Assembly (NCBI GenBank): GCA_034359265.1
Contig: CP136898.1
Coordinates: forward strand, 312,501 to 376,500
DNA from: Canna indica
Taxonomy: Eukaryota > Streptophyta > Magnoliopsida > Zingiberales > Cannaceae
Direction of reading: 5' to 3'
Length of the DNA stretch: 64,000 bases
Part shown: positions 23,711 to 36,269 of the stretch, piece after piece
Layout of the letters: each line of letters starts with the position of its first letter
Position numbering within the stretch: the stretch's first letter is position 1
Program-made: the position numbers and the translations under genes
The notes under the pieces: model-generated
What the model was told of the DNA's origin: nothing
What the model saw: the letters and a program-made list of their open reading frames with translations, nothing else
Database searches by the model: none

Positions 23711-24634
23711 TTAGCTTCTAAGTAGGGATATACCGCAGACAAATTTGAAAATGTAGGTGTACAACAATAGAAAGAATTGCGCACCACATTTTTCATCAAT
23801 TTTGTATGTGTCCGGGGTTATTTCTGACAACCATAAACCAGGGAAAAGAGACTGCAGATAGATCAACAAACATTCATCGAATTAGGAATTAATGTGAGAG
23901 AAAGCACAAAAGAATTAGAACGACAACGAAGAGCAAGAAATCAATCAAGGGTCGAGTACGAGCTTCCACTTTTGCCGAAACATATCACTTACATCAAGCT
24001 CGCGTTGAACAATTTTAACCCTTTTCTTCGGTCGCCGAGGGGGCTTTGTCCCCTTGATGGCTAAAAAATCCTCCTCGATCTCCGCACGAGACAAGGAGAC
24101 GGAGAACTTCACCATCTCGACTTTTTCCGACTCATCGGATCGCCTCAACGCCTTCACCGAAAAATTTATCTTCTCCATTGATGGAGCCCCAGGGCAAGCA
24201 GAACCATGATTCCCATTCGGCTCCTCCGCTGGGGCATTACATGCCGCCCTTCTCGTTCTCAAGTTCCACGGTCTATCCGCCTCCGCCACCGCGGCAAAAG
24301 ATGGGATCTTCTCCGCTTCCCTAGGTCTCGTTTCCGCCTCCCTTCTCTCTCGGTCGCTTGGAGAAGGCCTTCCAGGGGAGGATTTCATCCGGGGCGTCCG
24401 ATGGTTCTGATCGGCCGGCTGAGAAGCGGTGCCGCCGCCTTCAGGGAGTTTGGAGCAGCGGAGAAATCGCTGGCCTCCCCAGCTAAGGGTCGGAAAGGAG
24501 AAATTGTGGAGACGGCGGGGTTGGGAGAGGGGCGGCGGCGGAGGAGGAGGAGGAAGTGAGGCGGCCAAGTGTTCCATCCCCAGGCCTCTGGATGTTCCGG
24601 CGATTCCTTCCTTCTCTTCAACGGTCATCATCAT
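23711..24634 (-). CDS. DUF1639 family protein (plant-specific), copy 1
   Basis: Function of the family is unknown. Exon 1 is 24634-23993 (214 codons); the donor GAT|GTAAGT falls right after the conserved VQRELD. Exon 2 starts at 23851 with SLFPGLWLSEITPDTYKI, the family's C-terminal motif. Read straight on, exon 2 stops at 23711 (260 aa in total). A possible third exon, entered from TGTG|GTGCGC and resuming after a CTTTTCAG near 23690, would give a shorter tail, so the 3' end is uncertain. Visible features are the proline run near residue 24-34, NFSFPTLSWGGQRFLRC, the PWNLRTRRAA block, FSVSLSRAEIEEDF, and a basic PPRRPKKRVK that could be a nuclear signal. The start is the first of three ATGs at 24634; the frame is open upstream but has no other ATG. 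A TATAAA reads on the minus strand at 24771-24766. Its paralogue lies head to head at 25842. Confidence 0.8.
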
Positions 24635-24639
24635 CAGGA

Positions 24640-25841
24640 TTTCTTCCGTTCTCCGATCAAGAGAAGAGAAGGCAAGAGAAGGGAAAAGGCGAAGAATAGA
24701 AAGCAATACGAAAAAGCTTCCTCTCAAAACGTTCGGATGCGCTCTCGGTTTCGTTCTCTCGCGGGTTTATAACAGCCCGCAAAAGGAAGGAGACCAATGC
24801 AGAAAAGTAACGCTACAATACCATCAATACTCGAATGCCCACCAATACTTTCATGCCACGTTATCCTTAACTTTCTAAATGAGGCGGGTATGATTTTGAG
24901 GATCTAATTTCATGTTCCAAGTGTTGATATTATTTTGGAAATAGGGGTCCCACTCGGTGCCTGTATGAGACCTGACTCGAGTCGAAACCACGTCAAGGGG
25001 TGAATTTTGAATTCTATCGTAGAGTAAATTAAATTGTTATTACCGTGATCGACTCAGATGCATAGCTCAGATCTAACGGAGGAATGAATGTTAACACATG
25101 TCAACACTGATCCAAGCTACTTACAAGACGAGCAATTTTGGTTCCATCAGATTTCGTGTGCATGTATGCCAAAGGTTTCCTCCAAAATCCAAATCCCGCG
25201 CCACCGATCAATGGGCCAAGCCGAATAAAGCCTAGTAGGCTCTCATTGAGTTTGACGGGGTCTTCTCACGCGCTGTACACGTGGTCAGGCCTTCGCCCTC
25301 TTCCCTCGCTATATGGCGAGTGCTCACGTGACGCACGACGTGGGCCACAGTGTCTATTCAAAACGAGGAGAGGGAAAGCGATGCGTTAAATTAAAACGAA
25401 ATGCTACGCTAAACTACCATATGCCTGTCCCGAAAAAGATCCGTGCTTCAGCTGCGACACACTTCCAGCTTATGTTCCAATCATTCCTAGCCACGACGCC
25501 TTCTGATGCTTTCCCGTCGTCAAACCTTGTTGCAGCCTCATTTTATTGGTCCATTTTGGGAAGCTTCCGTGCGGTGCGACACATGGACCGGACTATTTAA
25601 TTACTTTTATTACAGTTCTTTTTATAATATTTTAATTCCATTTATAACCCCCGGCGTCTCTCCTCCTCCTCCTCCTCCTCCTCTCTCTCTCTCTCTCTCT
25701 CTACCCCGCGAGCGGCGAGCCAAAACGTTAGCCGCCTTCTCCCCCGCACCAGCATTCCCAACACGCGGAGATCTCCTATCTCCTTCTTTCGACGATCTCG
25801 AGTCACGGACCCAGTCACCGCCTGCTGGAGACCGCGGATCC
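24640..25841. promoter_or_regulatory. Bidirectional intergenic region between the DUF1639 pair
   Basis: About 1.2 kb separates the two divergent start codons. On the left is the minus-strand TATAAA at 24771-24766; on the right is a TATTTAA near 25594-25600 followed by a long CTC/CT-rich leader. Candidate bZIP/bHLH sites include ACACGTGG at about 25278-25285 and TCACGTGA at about 25324-25331. The layout would allow shared regulation of both genes. Confidence 0.5.
25660..25703 (+). repeat. (CTC)n(CT)n tract in the leader of DUF1639 copy 2
   Basis: Eight or so CTC repeats run into about ten CT repeats, about 140 nt upstream of the start codon. CT-rich leaders near the transcription start are common in plant genes. 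Confidence 0.8.
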
Positions 25842-26727
25842 ATGTTGTTTTCGACAGAGGCAGACCACAGAACGTCGGAGGCGACAACCGCGGCGGCGTC
25901 AGCACCGTCGCAGGCACCGAGGAACGAGATTTCACAGGGGAATATATACAACAGGTTCTCGTTTCCGATCATGAAGACGTGGGGAAACCAGCGGGTCCTC
26001 CGCTGCGTGAGCGTGAACGGCAAGGGCGAGGGCGTCGGCGGGAGCGCAGGCGTACAGAGACCAACAGAAACCGGGGGGAGTAGATCCCGCGCCCCGGATT
26101 TGGGCGATGAGTACAGCAGCGGGATTGAGGAGGTGAGGGAGAAGCTCCTGGTTCACCTCCGGGAGGCGGCGGACCGGATCAAGTTGGCTGTTCAACAACC
26201 GCAGCCGCCGCCTCCATCTAAAAGCGGCGAGGCCGGAATTGAAGCGATTCGAGAGGGGGCGCCCGAGGCAGAAGCGGAGCCCTCATCATCTGGCGCGCTG
26301 TGGCCATGGAAGCTGAGAACAAGGCGAAGGGGGTCTAGGGTTCCGGCAGTGTTCGAGCAGCTGCCGAACGTGTCGCCGCCTGTGGCGGCGGAGAAGAGGG
26401 CGACGCGGCCAAGGTCAGGAAGTATGGAACGAAGCGAGCGGCCCAATTTCTCGATCACCCTCACCAGGGAGGAGATCGATGAGGACATTTACGCCGTGAC
26501 GGGGTACAGGGCTCGCCGGCGGCCTCGAAAGCGTCCACGTGTTGTCCAAAAGCAGCTCGATGTGAGTCCTTACCTTGTCTGCATCATTCTTCTTTAATTT
26601 CTTGGTAAGTTTGGTTATGGCGGAAAAAATATTCAACTCGATGTTCCCTGTGATGCTGTTCCAGCTGCTGTTCCCCGGTTCTTGGTTATCGGAGATCACC
26701 CTCGACTCGTACAAGGTTCCCGATTAA
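25842..26727 (+). CDS. DUF1639 family protein (plant-specific), copy 2
   Basis: Function unknown. Exon 1 is 25842-26561 (240 codons, donor GAT|GTGAGT) and exon 2 is 26665-26727 (acceptor TTCCAG), giving 260 aa. Features in order are NRFSFPIMKTWGNQRVLRC near residues 37-55, low-complexity Gly/Ser/Pro/Ala sequence, PWKLRTRRRG, NFSITLTREEIDEDIYAVTG, basic RRRPRKRPRVVQKQLD, and after the intron LLFPGSWLSEITLDSYKVPD. The intron sits at the same codon (QLD|) as in copy 1, confirming common descent. I chose the ATG at 25842 because the open frame upstream (from about 25506) runs through the TATA region and the CT-rich leader. Confidence 0.85.
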
Positions 26728-29700
26728 AGAGCATGGTTATGGATGAACCTCCGACCTCCGCCGCCGTCGACTCTCTTTCCGCCATCGCTATTGATCCAAC
26801 TCTAAAGTCTCCCAATCATCACCTGCCGAAGTAGCAGTAAGAGATTTAATTCTTCTTCAGTCCTTTCGATCTTACGGTGTGTCTTCTTAGCAGTTAAATT
26901 AGCTGTTTCTTGTCCTCTGTTCTTCTTGTGTAGTCATGATTGAAACAAACATTTTTTTAAACTCATCATAGTGCTGCGTGTTTTGGTTTGGAGATTCCCA
27001 ATTCGATCTGCTGTATCCCTCGAGACTTATTAGTTATTTGCATGTTAATTCCCATCATTGATGGGGATGAGAACGCGTTCACTTCCTTGACCCTTCTCCC
27101 AGTTATATGAGCTCTATATGTGAGATGTGGTTTAATTCACGAGATTAATGTCGAAGGAAGGATCCCATTACTGTTGAAGAAGAAGATGGGGAGGAAATTA
27201 AAGAAAGGAATCAATGGAGGGGTTGAGATGGTTGTCCGGTTCGGTAGTTTTAATATTAGTATTATAGCCGTGGGTTCGGGGTCAACGCATCATCCTCTAG
27301 TACTGGAGACAGCGCAATTGCGCAGCCGTCCGATCTCAACCACTGGAGGTCTTGTGCGGGAGAGATTTGGCGTGCTTCTTCCGAGACAGGATTCACAACT
27401 CTAGATGCCGCCTTGTTGGTTGACTAAGTGGGACCATAGTTGGGTTCCCACATGACACATCTTATCGGAAACAAGAACGAAGTTTACCCTATCCACTGGA
27501 TTGTTGTTTAATTCGGCCGTCTCTGATAGAATTGGGCTAAAAGCTTGACCTGGGCTCTTAATTAATTTGGACTTTAAAGTATAGCTAATAAGATCAAACT
27601 TGTAATTTGATTTTGATCTCATTACTATTTTTATCTGATAGTAGACTGGGATAATATCAGCGCAGTGTCACAGTGTGCGCGAGTAAATACCGAGACTAGT
27701 AAATTGAAATTTTTTGTTTCTCTATTATGTCTTCTCTTCAAAATGCTAGAAGAACTGAGGTAGAACATTAATTGCACAAATGTTTTGATTTCTTCTTAGC
27801 TTGAACCTAAAATATCTAGGGTTAAAATAGGAACGGATCAGCCAAATAAGTTGTCTTGCTAAATCAGCAAAGTTGAGATGAGATATAGCCATTAAAGTTA
27901 ACATCTCATAAATAGTATACAACCACAAAGTGCTCAAACTTTTTCCACATAAATGCCTACTTCGATGCACCTATAGTGATCTGATGTGAGCTCCTTTTTT
28001 TGTCTACCACATATTCAACATGAAAGTTATGGTGTTCGTCCCTGTCCTAGTTTGATATGCACGTCATTTCACCAATGTTTTTACGTAGCTTGAACCGTAT
28101 ATATTATTATGGTTCTCAGATAATTTGACCCATTTAAACGGTCCAAGCTGCGGGCTTGGAAACATAGTCCCATCAGAGATTGCTTTTCGGTTTCATTAAA
28201 ATTACCACTTGCTTTGGCTTAGGCCGAGTTGATTGCTCCACTTGAGATAGGAGGCAAGCAAGCACTGATTGGACACACATATTTGTGTTAATTTGACACA
28301 CTTGCACTATAGATTTCATGACAGCATTGACTATTTGCTCCCACCTCAGTCCTACAAAGTTTGTAACCATTTTTGTAATGTCATCTTACACTTTTTGTTT
28401 AGAATGAAATTCAAATTTTGTGCAATTAAAACAGTTTAGACATATAAGAAGCCCAGTTTCAAATTTAATTTTATAAATATTGAGAAGAATGCGTGCTTAA
28501 TGAAGTTGCTCCTTTGCCATGGGTATATATATAATCTCGGTCATTGTTTATTAATTTTGGTAAATCAAGGAAAATGCTTCCTTAAGGAGGGAAATTCTTC
28601 TCCAATATAAGGCAAATTACACATCCAATTGAACCAACAGTTACTTATTTGAATGTCAAATAAGTTATTTATTATGCTCAATATCTATGTTCCCAGAAAA
28701 CGTTCACGAATTGTCATCTAATTCTTTATTCAGAAAAACAAAGTTTAAGTATCATCTAATTCCAAAACATGGCAGGCTAAGGAAACATAATTGGTTGAAA
28801 TGTCCACATCAAGTGAGGAGAGAGGAACTAAGTCCTTAATTAAGTTGTTTTAATTCCTAGGGACATTCTTTCCATGTCTCATTCAACACACAAAAATTTC
28901 TGGTGTTGTCTAATAGTAATTTTAGCTTGCCCCTTCCTCCAAAATATAATATAAATTTGTTGCATGAATTCAGTAATTCAAAGTCATGCAGAAGCTCTTA
29001 GTTCCATTCCTAAAAAAAACTTATTCCTTCATAGCAGAATTCCTACTGTATATATCTAGACTTATTGATGTTGGTATTTTTTTTAAAAACAAATATTTTG
29101 TGTTTATACTGTTAAAAAAATTTATCATTTATTTTATCAATATTCTTTTGCTTTTCAAATCCAAACCATCATAGAACAAAGACTATACTGTGATTTCTCA
29201 AATAGAAATTCTTAGTTGTTAGGTGATTAATTTTTCTAGAATAGTAATTCTCAAGAGGATTACTTTATAGGATTGGTATTGTTAATATCATTTGGTTCAT
29301 CCAGTATATTAGGAATGATGGGCCGCATATTGTGACTAAAATTTTACTTTCAATACTAGCTACTTCAAAAGTAAGCTATTTGAAGACAATAGAAATGTAA
29401 TCCATTAATAGATATACTAAGTAGGTCCCCTTAATGGCAAATGATTAATATCAATTTCGATCGCTCATGTGCAGCAGTAGTGTTGATTTTATCATCAGAA
29501 GCAACTGGGAAGAATGTGTTTTGTGAAATCTAAAACTCTTATCAGTGCTTTTGGCTTTTGCAGTGCACTAGATAATGTGCACTTGTTATTTATATGCTAC
29601 ACTTGCTTTTGTTCTCCAAATCAATTGGATAATGTGCCAATTGAATCGGATTCCAAAATCTTGATAGGAAAGCTTGAGGCATAATAAGAAGGTTTACTGG

Positions 29701-31044
29701 CAAATTAGCAACATTATGTGAGAACTGAGAAGTCAGAAGTTTAATAAACTATTGTATTAGTCTCCATAATTAATTTTGTTGTTAGAGAATATAATCAAGC
29801 AACAAACAGGCTCGCATATGCATGGAGTCTAAAATTGGAATCTCCATCCAGCCACCAGACTTGGATGATATTCTTATAATTAAGGAACCTTATATTGTCC
29901 TAGCTTTCTTAGAGAAATAAGATACTTTAATATTATTATTTTTTCCAATAGAATATTGGTTTGGTTGAGTGCACTGAAAGACCAACAAATTTATACAAAT
30001 GCAAATTAAAATAACAGCGCAAACCAATCCTAAATTCCTGAGCCGATAAGGTAGTGTTGGCCAAATCCGAACCACACATGTGTAGATGGTGGTTTAATTG
30101 TTTCCGAGCTGCAATTAATTGTGGTGGGCCGGGGACTTTAAGTATATTTTGATACGAATCTTAGGATGATCTAATCCAACGACTGCCGTCACTGTATACA
30201 TGTTGACTAACTCATCATACTAATAGTGCAATAATAATGAAATGATATCATAAAAAACAAAAACTGGGGATCATTAAATATAGTAATCTTTTTTCTTGTT
30301 AATTAATTACAGATAAAACTAGCTGCACCCACCTTTCTCTCTATTACTTTTAATTCATGGCTGCCGTCGTAGTCCGCCAGTGGCACACTTGATGCTGTGT
30401 TTTCTTCATCATGTGCAGATGTTTAATCAGCAGACGAAACGTATAAATTAATCGGAAATTTTAAATGTTTCTTAATTCTTGACGTCTGAGCAAGGATTCT
30501 CTCTCTTTTGTTGATTATAATTGCAATTAATCTCAGATAACCAGCAGTCTCCCACCATTATCAAAAATGCTCTAATCACACTTGAGATTTGAGTGTTGCT
30601 ATATCATTCTAAACATCAGTCTAATTTTTTTTCTAATCACTTCCAGTGACATGAATTATAATTTCATCGATAATTATAAGTAATTTATTATATACGAATA
30701 TTTATGAGCAATTTAGACACATAAATTAAGAGAATATAGTATTTTTCCTTGAGATTTAGCACCATATGCCCTGCATGATAATTCCAGCAAAAGTAAGTGA
30801 ATCAGCAGCTTGATGATCGATCATTAGTTTCTCATCTAAATTAATGTGTTTACGCATTTTTAAGACCTTAATTCCCATAAATTAATTAAATCAAAGAAAA
30901 TAACTAAGAACAACTATATATATTCATTTGGCAGATGACGAAAGTTAAGGAAAAATCAAAAATGAAAATGATATGGAAAAAGAAAATTGTACAGCCAATA
31001 TTTATATCCAGAAGAAATTAACTCGCAATTAATTAAGCACTAGT
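26728..31044. other. Gene-poor intergenic stretch
   Basis: About 4.3 kb of AT-rich DNA between DUF1639 copy 2 and the zinc-finger gene. The open frames here (for example 27120-27404, 28173-28370, 29890-30075) have no recognisable domains, starts or splice patterns. No element boundaries were identified. Confidence 0.5.
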
Positions 31045-31734
31045 TTAATTTCTTCTCCGAGTCACGGGTGCCAGGCTGAGTTGGAGGTCCAACTCCAACG
31101 AGTCGTCCGCTCCGCTCATCTTCTTCCTCGTCTTTCCTGTGTCCGATACCGTGAACCTCGCGAACGAGCTCGCTCCTCTGGCCGAGCTCTCCTTGTAGAG
31201 CCGCCAGCCATCCCCGTCTCCGCCATATCCAGCCGTCGCCGGAGGGACTCGGGCTATGGAGGAGGACGGGAAGACACTGCCGTGAGACACGTTCATCGGC
31301 GGCGCCGGCATCGCGCGGGAGAAGTAGACCCACCCGGCGCCGGGGTTTCCGGGGCCGACGGAAGGGGAATCCTGGAGGAGATGAGGCGGCGGCGCGAAGG
31401 CCGACACGATGGGGTTGCGTGGGTAGAGCGTGCCGGCCGGTGGCCGGAGACAACCTTGAAAGTGGCGATGGTGCTGTTGCATCTGGGCGGCGCGTTTCAG
31501 TCGTTGGCGCTCCTTCTTGTGCGCGTTCTGGTGGCCGCCCAGCGCCTGCGAGTTAGCAAACTCACGGCAGCAGTACTGGCACTCGTACTTCCTCCCGTCA
31601 GCAGCCTCTCTAGCTCCGGCAGGTGCAACGGCGGTGGTAGTAGACGACGAGGAATCGGAACTCGGTCCGGAGTCTTCCTTGGACATCATCTGGAAGCCAA
31701 ATAACATTAAGCGAGGGCAGTTGATCTTGGACAT
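31045..31734 (-). CDS. Single C2H2 zinc-finger protein, ZFP5/ZFP6/ZFP8-GIS type, with EAR motif
   Basis: Intronless, 229 aa, probably a nuclear transcriptional repressor. The N-terminus has the RLMLFGFQ motif (residues 8-15) found in the GIS/ZFP5/6/8 subgroup. The finger uses C52, C55, H68 and H72 with the plant-specific [10 protein letters not shown] core (63-72), followed by [10 protein letters not shown]. The C-terminus carries an EAR-type repression motif, LDLQLSL, at about 215-221. In Arabidopsis this subgroup links gibberellin and cytokinin signals to trichome and root-hair initiation, which I only infer here. The coding sequence is GC-rich. TATATA-type sequence on the minus strand at 31846-31836 lies about 100 nt upstream of the ATG. 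Confidence 0.9.
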   Translation of the reverse strand: MSKINCPRLMLFGFQMMSKEDSGPSSDSSSSTTTAVAPAGAREAADGRKYECQYCCREFANSQALGGHQNAHKKERQRLKRAAQMQQHHRHFQGCLRPPAGTLYPRNPIVSAFAPPPHLLQDSPSVGPGNPGAGWVYFSRAMPAPPMNVSHGSVFPSSSIARVPPATAGYGGDGDGWRLYKESSARGASSFARFTVSDTGKTRKKMSGADDSLELDLQLSLAPVTRRRN

Positions 31735-31835
31735 GTCGATCTCTGTCTCTTGAATTAAATTGATGCAGATTGCAGACTAGGAGATGGATAGAAGAAGAAG
31801 ATAGAGTTGGTTGCATGTGGGTTAGTCACTTAGTC

Positions 31836-31846
31836 TATATATAAAG
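31836..31846 (-). promoter_or_regulatory. TATA box of the C2H2 gene
   Basis: Reads TTTATATATAG on the minus strand, about 100 nt before the start codon, followed by a CT-rich leader. Confidence 0.6.
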
Positions 31847-31849
31847 TCT

Positions 31850-34800
31850 AAACTAATTAGGGCTGTTCCAAGGAAATGAAGTGAGGCTCAATTTTATATG
31901 ACAAAAATATACGTCAGACCATCACCTTTACCCTTTGAATCATAGAATTGTAATTTATAACAGTGAGCAAGAGAGATGGACATAAATGCATGGCTAGAAA
32001 AGTAGCTCCAAATATAAATCATAGGAGTTGGCTGCAGACATCCCAGGAGAGAGGAACATTGAAGAAAGAGGGCCCCTGCTTGCTCTTCACAAATATCTTA
32101 CGCATCAAAACTTGATCTTTTATCAGTTCAAACCACACTTGATACCTAAATTTAATATTATCAATAACTTGCTTAATCAAATCACTAAAAGAGCAGATGT
32201 ATACACATGTGTGTGTGTTGTTGAGCTGAGAGTGGTGGTGCTGCTCTAATTTTAGGGATACAAAACATTATTTGGCTGCAAAAGGACAAGAACAGGAGAA
32301 TTAGCTTATACTGTGTGACAGTATCAGTATGAATTTTGCTATTTCCAGATATCTCTTTCGCTTTGTATCATGTGCAAAGTGATTGGAAACTATTTTTTGC
32401 TCGTCCAAAAACTAATCTACATGTGTTCCATCCCCTCTCCAAATTAATAATTAATATCCACTGCAAAAATTAATTAAACTTGCTAATAGAGTATAGGTTT
32501 GGTAAACCACCACAAATTACAACTATTTGACAAAAAAAGAAAAAGAAGAGATAAGAATTTAAAAACATTTGTTCTAGCTAGCCTCTATGCATCTGCTGAT
32601 GTGACCTAGTCATGGTATTTGCAATTAGACTTCATTGTTGTCAATCTATGCATTATATTCTAATTTCAATGTGGACATTGTTGACTCACTAAAGCAAGAG
32701 GTTCGACACTTTTCCTCTCTGACTCTCTGAGTCTCCAATGATAAGGACAAATTCAGTTGCCTTTCATACATTAAATTGCTCATGTGTCCAAATTCTCTAT
32801 ACATTTCCTCAAACCAAATCTTTACCATCTATCTTAGAAAGTAAACACAGAGTATATCTTCTACATAAAAAAATTATCTTGACTTTTTATCCCCTCTGCC
32901 TGCACACAGCTGTCCCTTGGATTACATTAAATATACAAGTCCTAATAAGATGTTTCCTTTGATCCATCAAATTAAAGATATATATTTCCTGTCATCCAAT
33001 TTTTCCTACTTGCAAACATCACCATCGAATTAAAAGATCATTTGCTCCTCATATGAACTTTGTAAGATGGATACAAAGTAAATTGTAAGAAAAGCATCCA
33101 TGTTTTTTATTTTTGTCAGTAAAAGCTATAGTATTTAAATGAAATCATGAGCTAATTAATCTGATATTTATAAATTAATTGATCATGCCAAATCTTTATA
33201 CTTGTTGTTAGCTGAGAGACGAAAGATAAAATTAATTTGGCACAAAAGATTTGCGAATCTCGAGTGAGGTCCACCAAATTGTGCTCCCAAAGTGAAATAT
33301 TTTGGTCGATTAGACTCTAATGGAATACTTAATCACTTAATTAAGTAATCCTCATTAATTATAAATAGCCGTCAACTTAGCAACCTTTTTCTTTTACTTT
33401 AAAAATTAGATCAAGTGAAGTATCCAAGCAATGAGGGGATTCCAAGTGCCTTTACCTACTCCATAGAAAAATAAACTCGTGCTTGGGTGGATTTCACTTA
33501 AAGTCATGTGAAGGCATTGCATAAAGCATAATTGATTAATGCCCTCGAGACAAATACTAAACATGGCCTAGAATTCTAGAATGTTCAAGTGTACTAAATA
33601 TGTATTAATTAATCCCACCATGTCATTTTAATATGCATTTCCAATCTGACCCGTGAGTTAAGTTAACACTTGTTGAAAAGACCAAATTGAATGAAGCTTG
33701 GACCTCCAACATGATGTAAGTTGGAGATTACACATGTCTAAACAAGCATTGACATGGAGCTGATGAAGGTGATTGATGGAAGGGATTGGTGCGCACTTGG
33801 ATTACATTATATGAATATATACACATTAAGAGGTGAATGTGATCATTCACAACCAATTCATCTTTACAATCATTGGTCACAAAAAAGTAAGTTTTCTATT
33901 AACAAATACCAAAAAAAAACAAATCTAATCTTGTTAGTTCATGCATAAATATATGATGCTTGTTGCTTTCCTTTAGGTTGTTATTAGTAACATCAATCAG
34001 ACCTCAAATCATCCCTATCTTTTGAGCTTTAATTGGCTGGCAGTCTTCTAATCATCCATCCATGCGAGCTTATTATATATAAATATATGTCAAAGTCAAA
34101 GAAGGAGTTGTTCATATCTAGTTTAAGCATTTCATAATTGGCCTATCTTTTTAATTAATATTGTTCAAGTAAAAAAAGATACTACAAGTATACAATGCAA
34201 TATACTAATTAATACGAGTCTTGAATAACACCATAGTGTCACATACATATATATCTTGAAGTAATAAGTATGATAAATAAAAGACAAGACAATAGAAAAG
34301 AAGATAATGATATGTTCTCTTTCATTATTTGGATAAAAAGAGAAAAAAGAAGATGATGATGATTTCCTCTCTCTTGTTTACACAGATACAGAGAAGAAAA
34401 AAGAAGGTTCTTTTATTCTTATTATACACTTAAAATTAATAGTTATATATCTTAGAATATAATAGAAATGAAGATTAGTATACATTGGAAATCTATTAAA
34501 ATAAATTATTATGTTAAAGAAGTAGGATAAAAGTATCATCAGTACAAATGAACACTAATAAAGATTAGTATACATTGGAAAAGGGAATCTCCCACCTAGA
34601 GGTATTCCTGTTTAAAGAGGAATCCACCAACCTTGTGGGATGTATGGGATAACAATTATTTTCATTTTTTTGACTTGACAAATACCTACCAGCTGTGCAA
34701 ACATTCTTTTCCTTATCCTTTTTCATTTTTCACTTTATCTAATTAATAAAAGTGATTAAGTTCAGAGAATGCTAGTTATTCACAGAATGTTGACTTTTAG

Positions 34801-35450
34801 CATTAATTAAGTAGTTAATCCAGAATATTTTTTGAAGAAAACATCGAGGCCAGACTTTGTTTTACTTTTTTTGCAGGAATCTATGCAAGCAACTAAGTCC
34901 AAAGATTCAAAATGCCTTCCCTTACTCCCGAAATGAGTTTGACTTTGTAATCTAACTAGGCCCATATTCCATTGATCCATTCCAACTTCAAGTCTTCAAC
35001 AGGCTGAATCTGGACTCTTAGTTTTAGGCAACAACTCTACAAAAGACAGCTATTATATAGGTTGATAAATTAGATTTAATTTGGATGGGAAAAACCTGTA
35101 GATTCAATTTATTTGTTCAGTGTTTCAATTAGAAACTTTTGCATGATCCAGAAAAATTAAGGATTGGTTGTAATTCTTATATAGCTCAAATATCAGTTTA
35201 TATTTTATTCATATTTAGGCACATCATGGCTGACCTTTGTACAATTACTTCTGATTCAATTTTGGGTTTTCTAGTTAGTATTAAAAAAATCTTCGGAAAT
35301 TCAATATGATAAATTAAGAAGAGCAATTTCCCAAAATTAAAGGGAAATTTCCTATCCGAATTTTAGATGTCAAAATTTTTAAATTCAAATGTTTTGGATA
35401 TTTATTTTATCCCTAGGCCAAAACCTCTAAGGTTAAATAAATAAATATAT
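31850..35450. other. Gene-poor intergenic stretch
   Basis: About 3.6 kb of AT-rich DNA upstream of the zinc-finger gene. No protein domain, RNA gene or element ends were found. A purine-rich region with GAAGAAGAT-like words lies at about 34260-34420. Confidence 0.5.
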
Positions 35451-35519
35451 TTTCAAACTTAAAGATATTTAATTTTATGATAAAATTAATATTTAATTTT
35501 GAAATATTTTCCAAAATTC

Positions 35520-35965
35520 CTAATTTAAAAATAATAATTTAAATTTATGAAATATTTTTTATTATAAAAATAAGATATTAGAGTCTAAAAAATATATTTT
35601 TAAACTCTCCAATGCATTAAAGACTTAAAGATTTTGCACAAAGTCTATAAAAATAAATTTAAATTAAACATTATAAAATATTTTGATACATTAGTTTAAA
35701 AATAAGTTTACTCAAAATCAATAATAGCTTTAGAATCTAAAAAATAATAATTTCAATCAATGAAATATTTTTTTATAATATAAAAAAGTGTTATGATTAA
35801 AAAAATATTTTTATCAAAATATTTCATAAATTTTAATTTTATAGACTTTATAAAAAATATTTAATGCATTAGATAGTTTTAAAATATATTTTTTAAACTC
35901 TAGTATTTTATTTTTATCATAAAAAATATATTTCATAAACTAAAATTATTTTTAATATATATATA
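35520..35965. repeat. Long AT-rich foldback (inverted repeat)
   Basis: The left arm (about 35523-35700) matches the reverse complement of the right arm (about 35800-35965). Shared words in order include atttatgaaatat, ttataaaaataa, tagagt.taaaaaatatatttt, aatgcattaaa and aaagtctataaaa. A loop of about 100 bp separates them. The arms are imperfect but collinear over roughly 150 bp. It is probably a foldback or MITE-class element that could be transcribed into a hairpin. Confidence 0.6.
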
Positions 35966-36269
35966 TATGGTTAATCTCTAATTGATTACGGACTTTGACC
36001 ATATGTAAAATAAATATTCAAATACTAAATTTCGAATTTAAAAATTTTAACTCACGAAATTTAGATCCGGAAATTTCACTATTTTAAAATCTGATATTAG
36101 GAAATTCTTAAATTAAAAAAAAATATTTATATATTTGAATAAAAAAATGTTTATCACAACTATATGAATAAAAAAATGATTGAAAGATAACGAATCGAAG
36201 GCTTACAATCAAAGAGCAAATAAACTAGATAAAATATTACCCAGCATCGGAAACAACAACCCTGATCCA

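Noticed and set aside
24635..24727. N-terminal extension of DUF1639 copy 1 (apparent signal-like MRGSFFVLL)
   Set aside because: The first codon is TTG, and it overlaps the expected transcription start; the first ATG is at 24634.
25506..25841. N-terminal extension of DUF1639 copy 2
   Set aside because: The frame passes through the TATA-like motif and the CT-rich leader; family similarity begins only after the ATG at 25842.
31081..31704. 207-codon plus-strand frame
   Set aside because: Shadow of the GC-rich C2H2 zinc-finger gene on the other strand.
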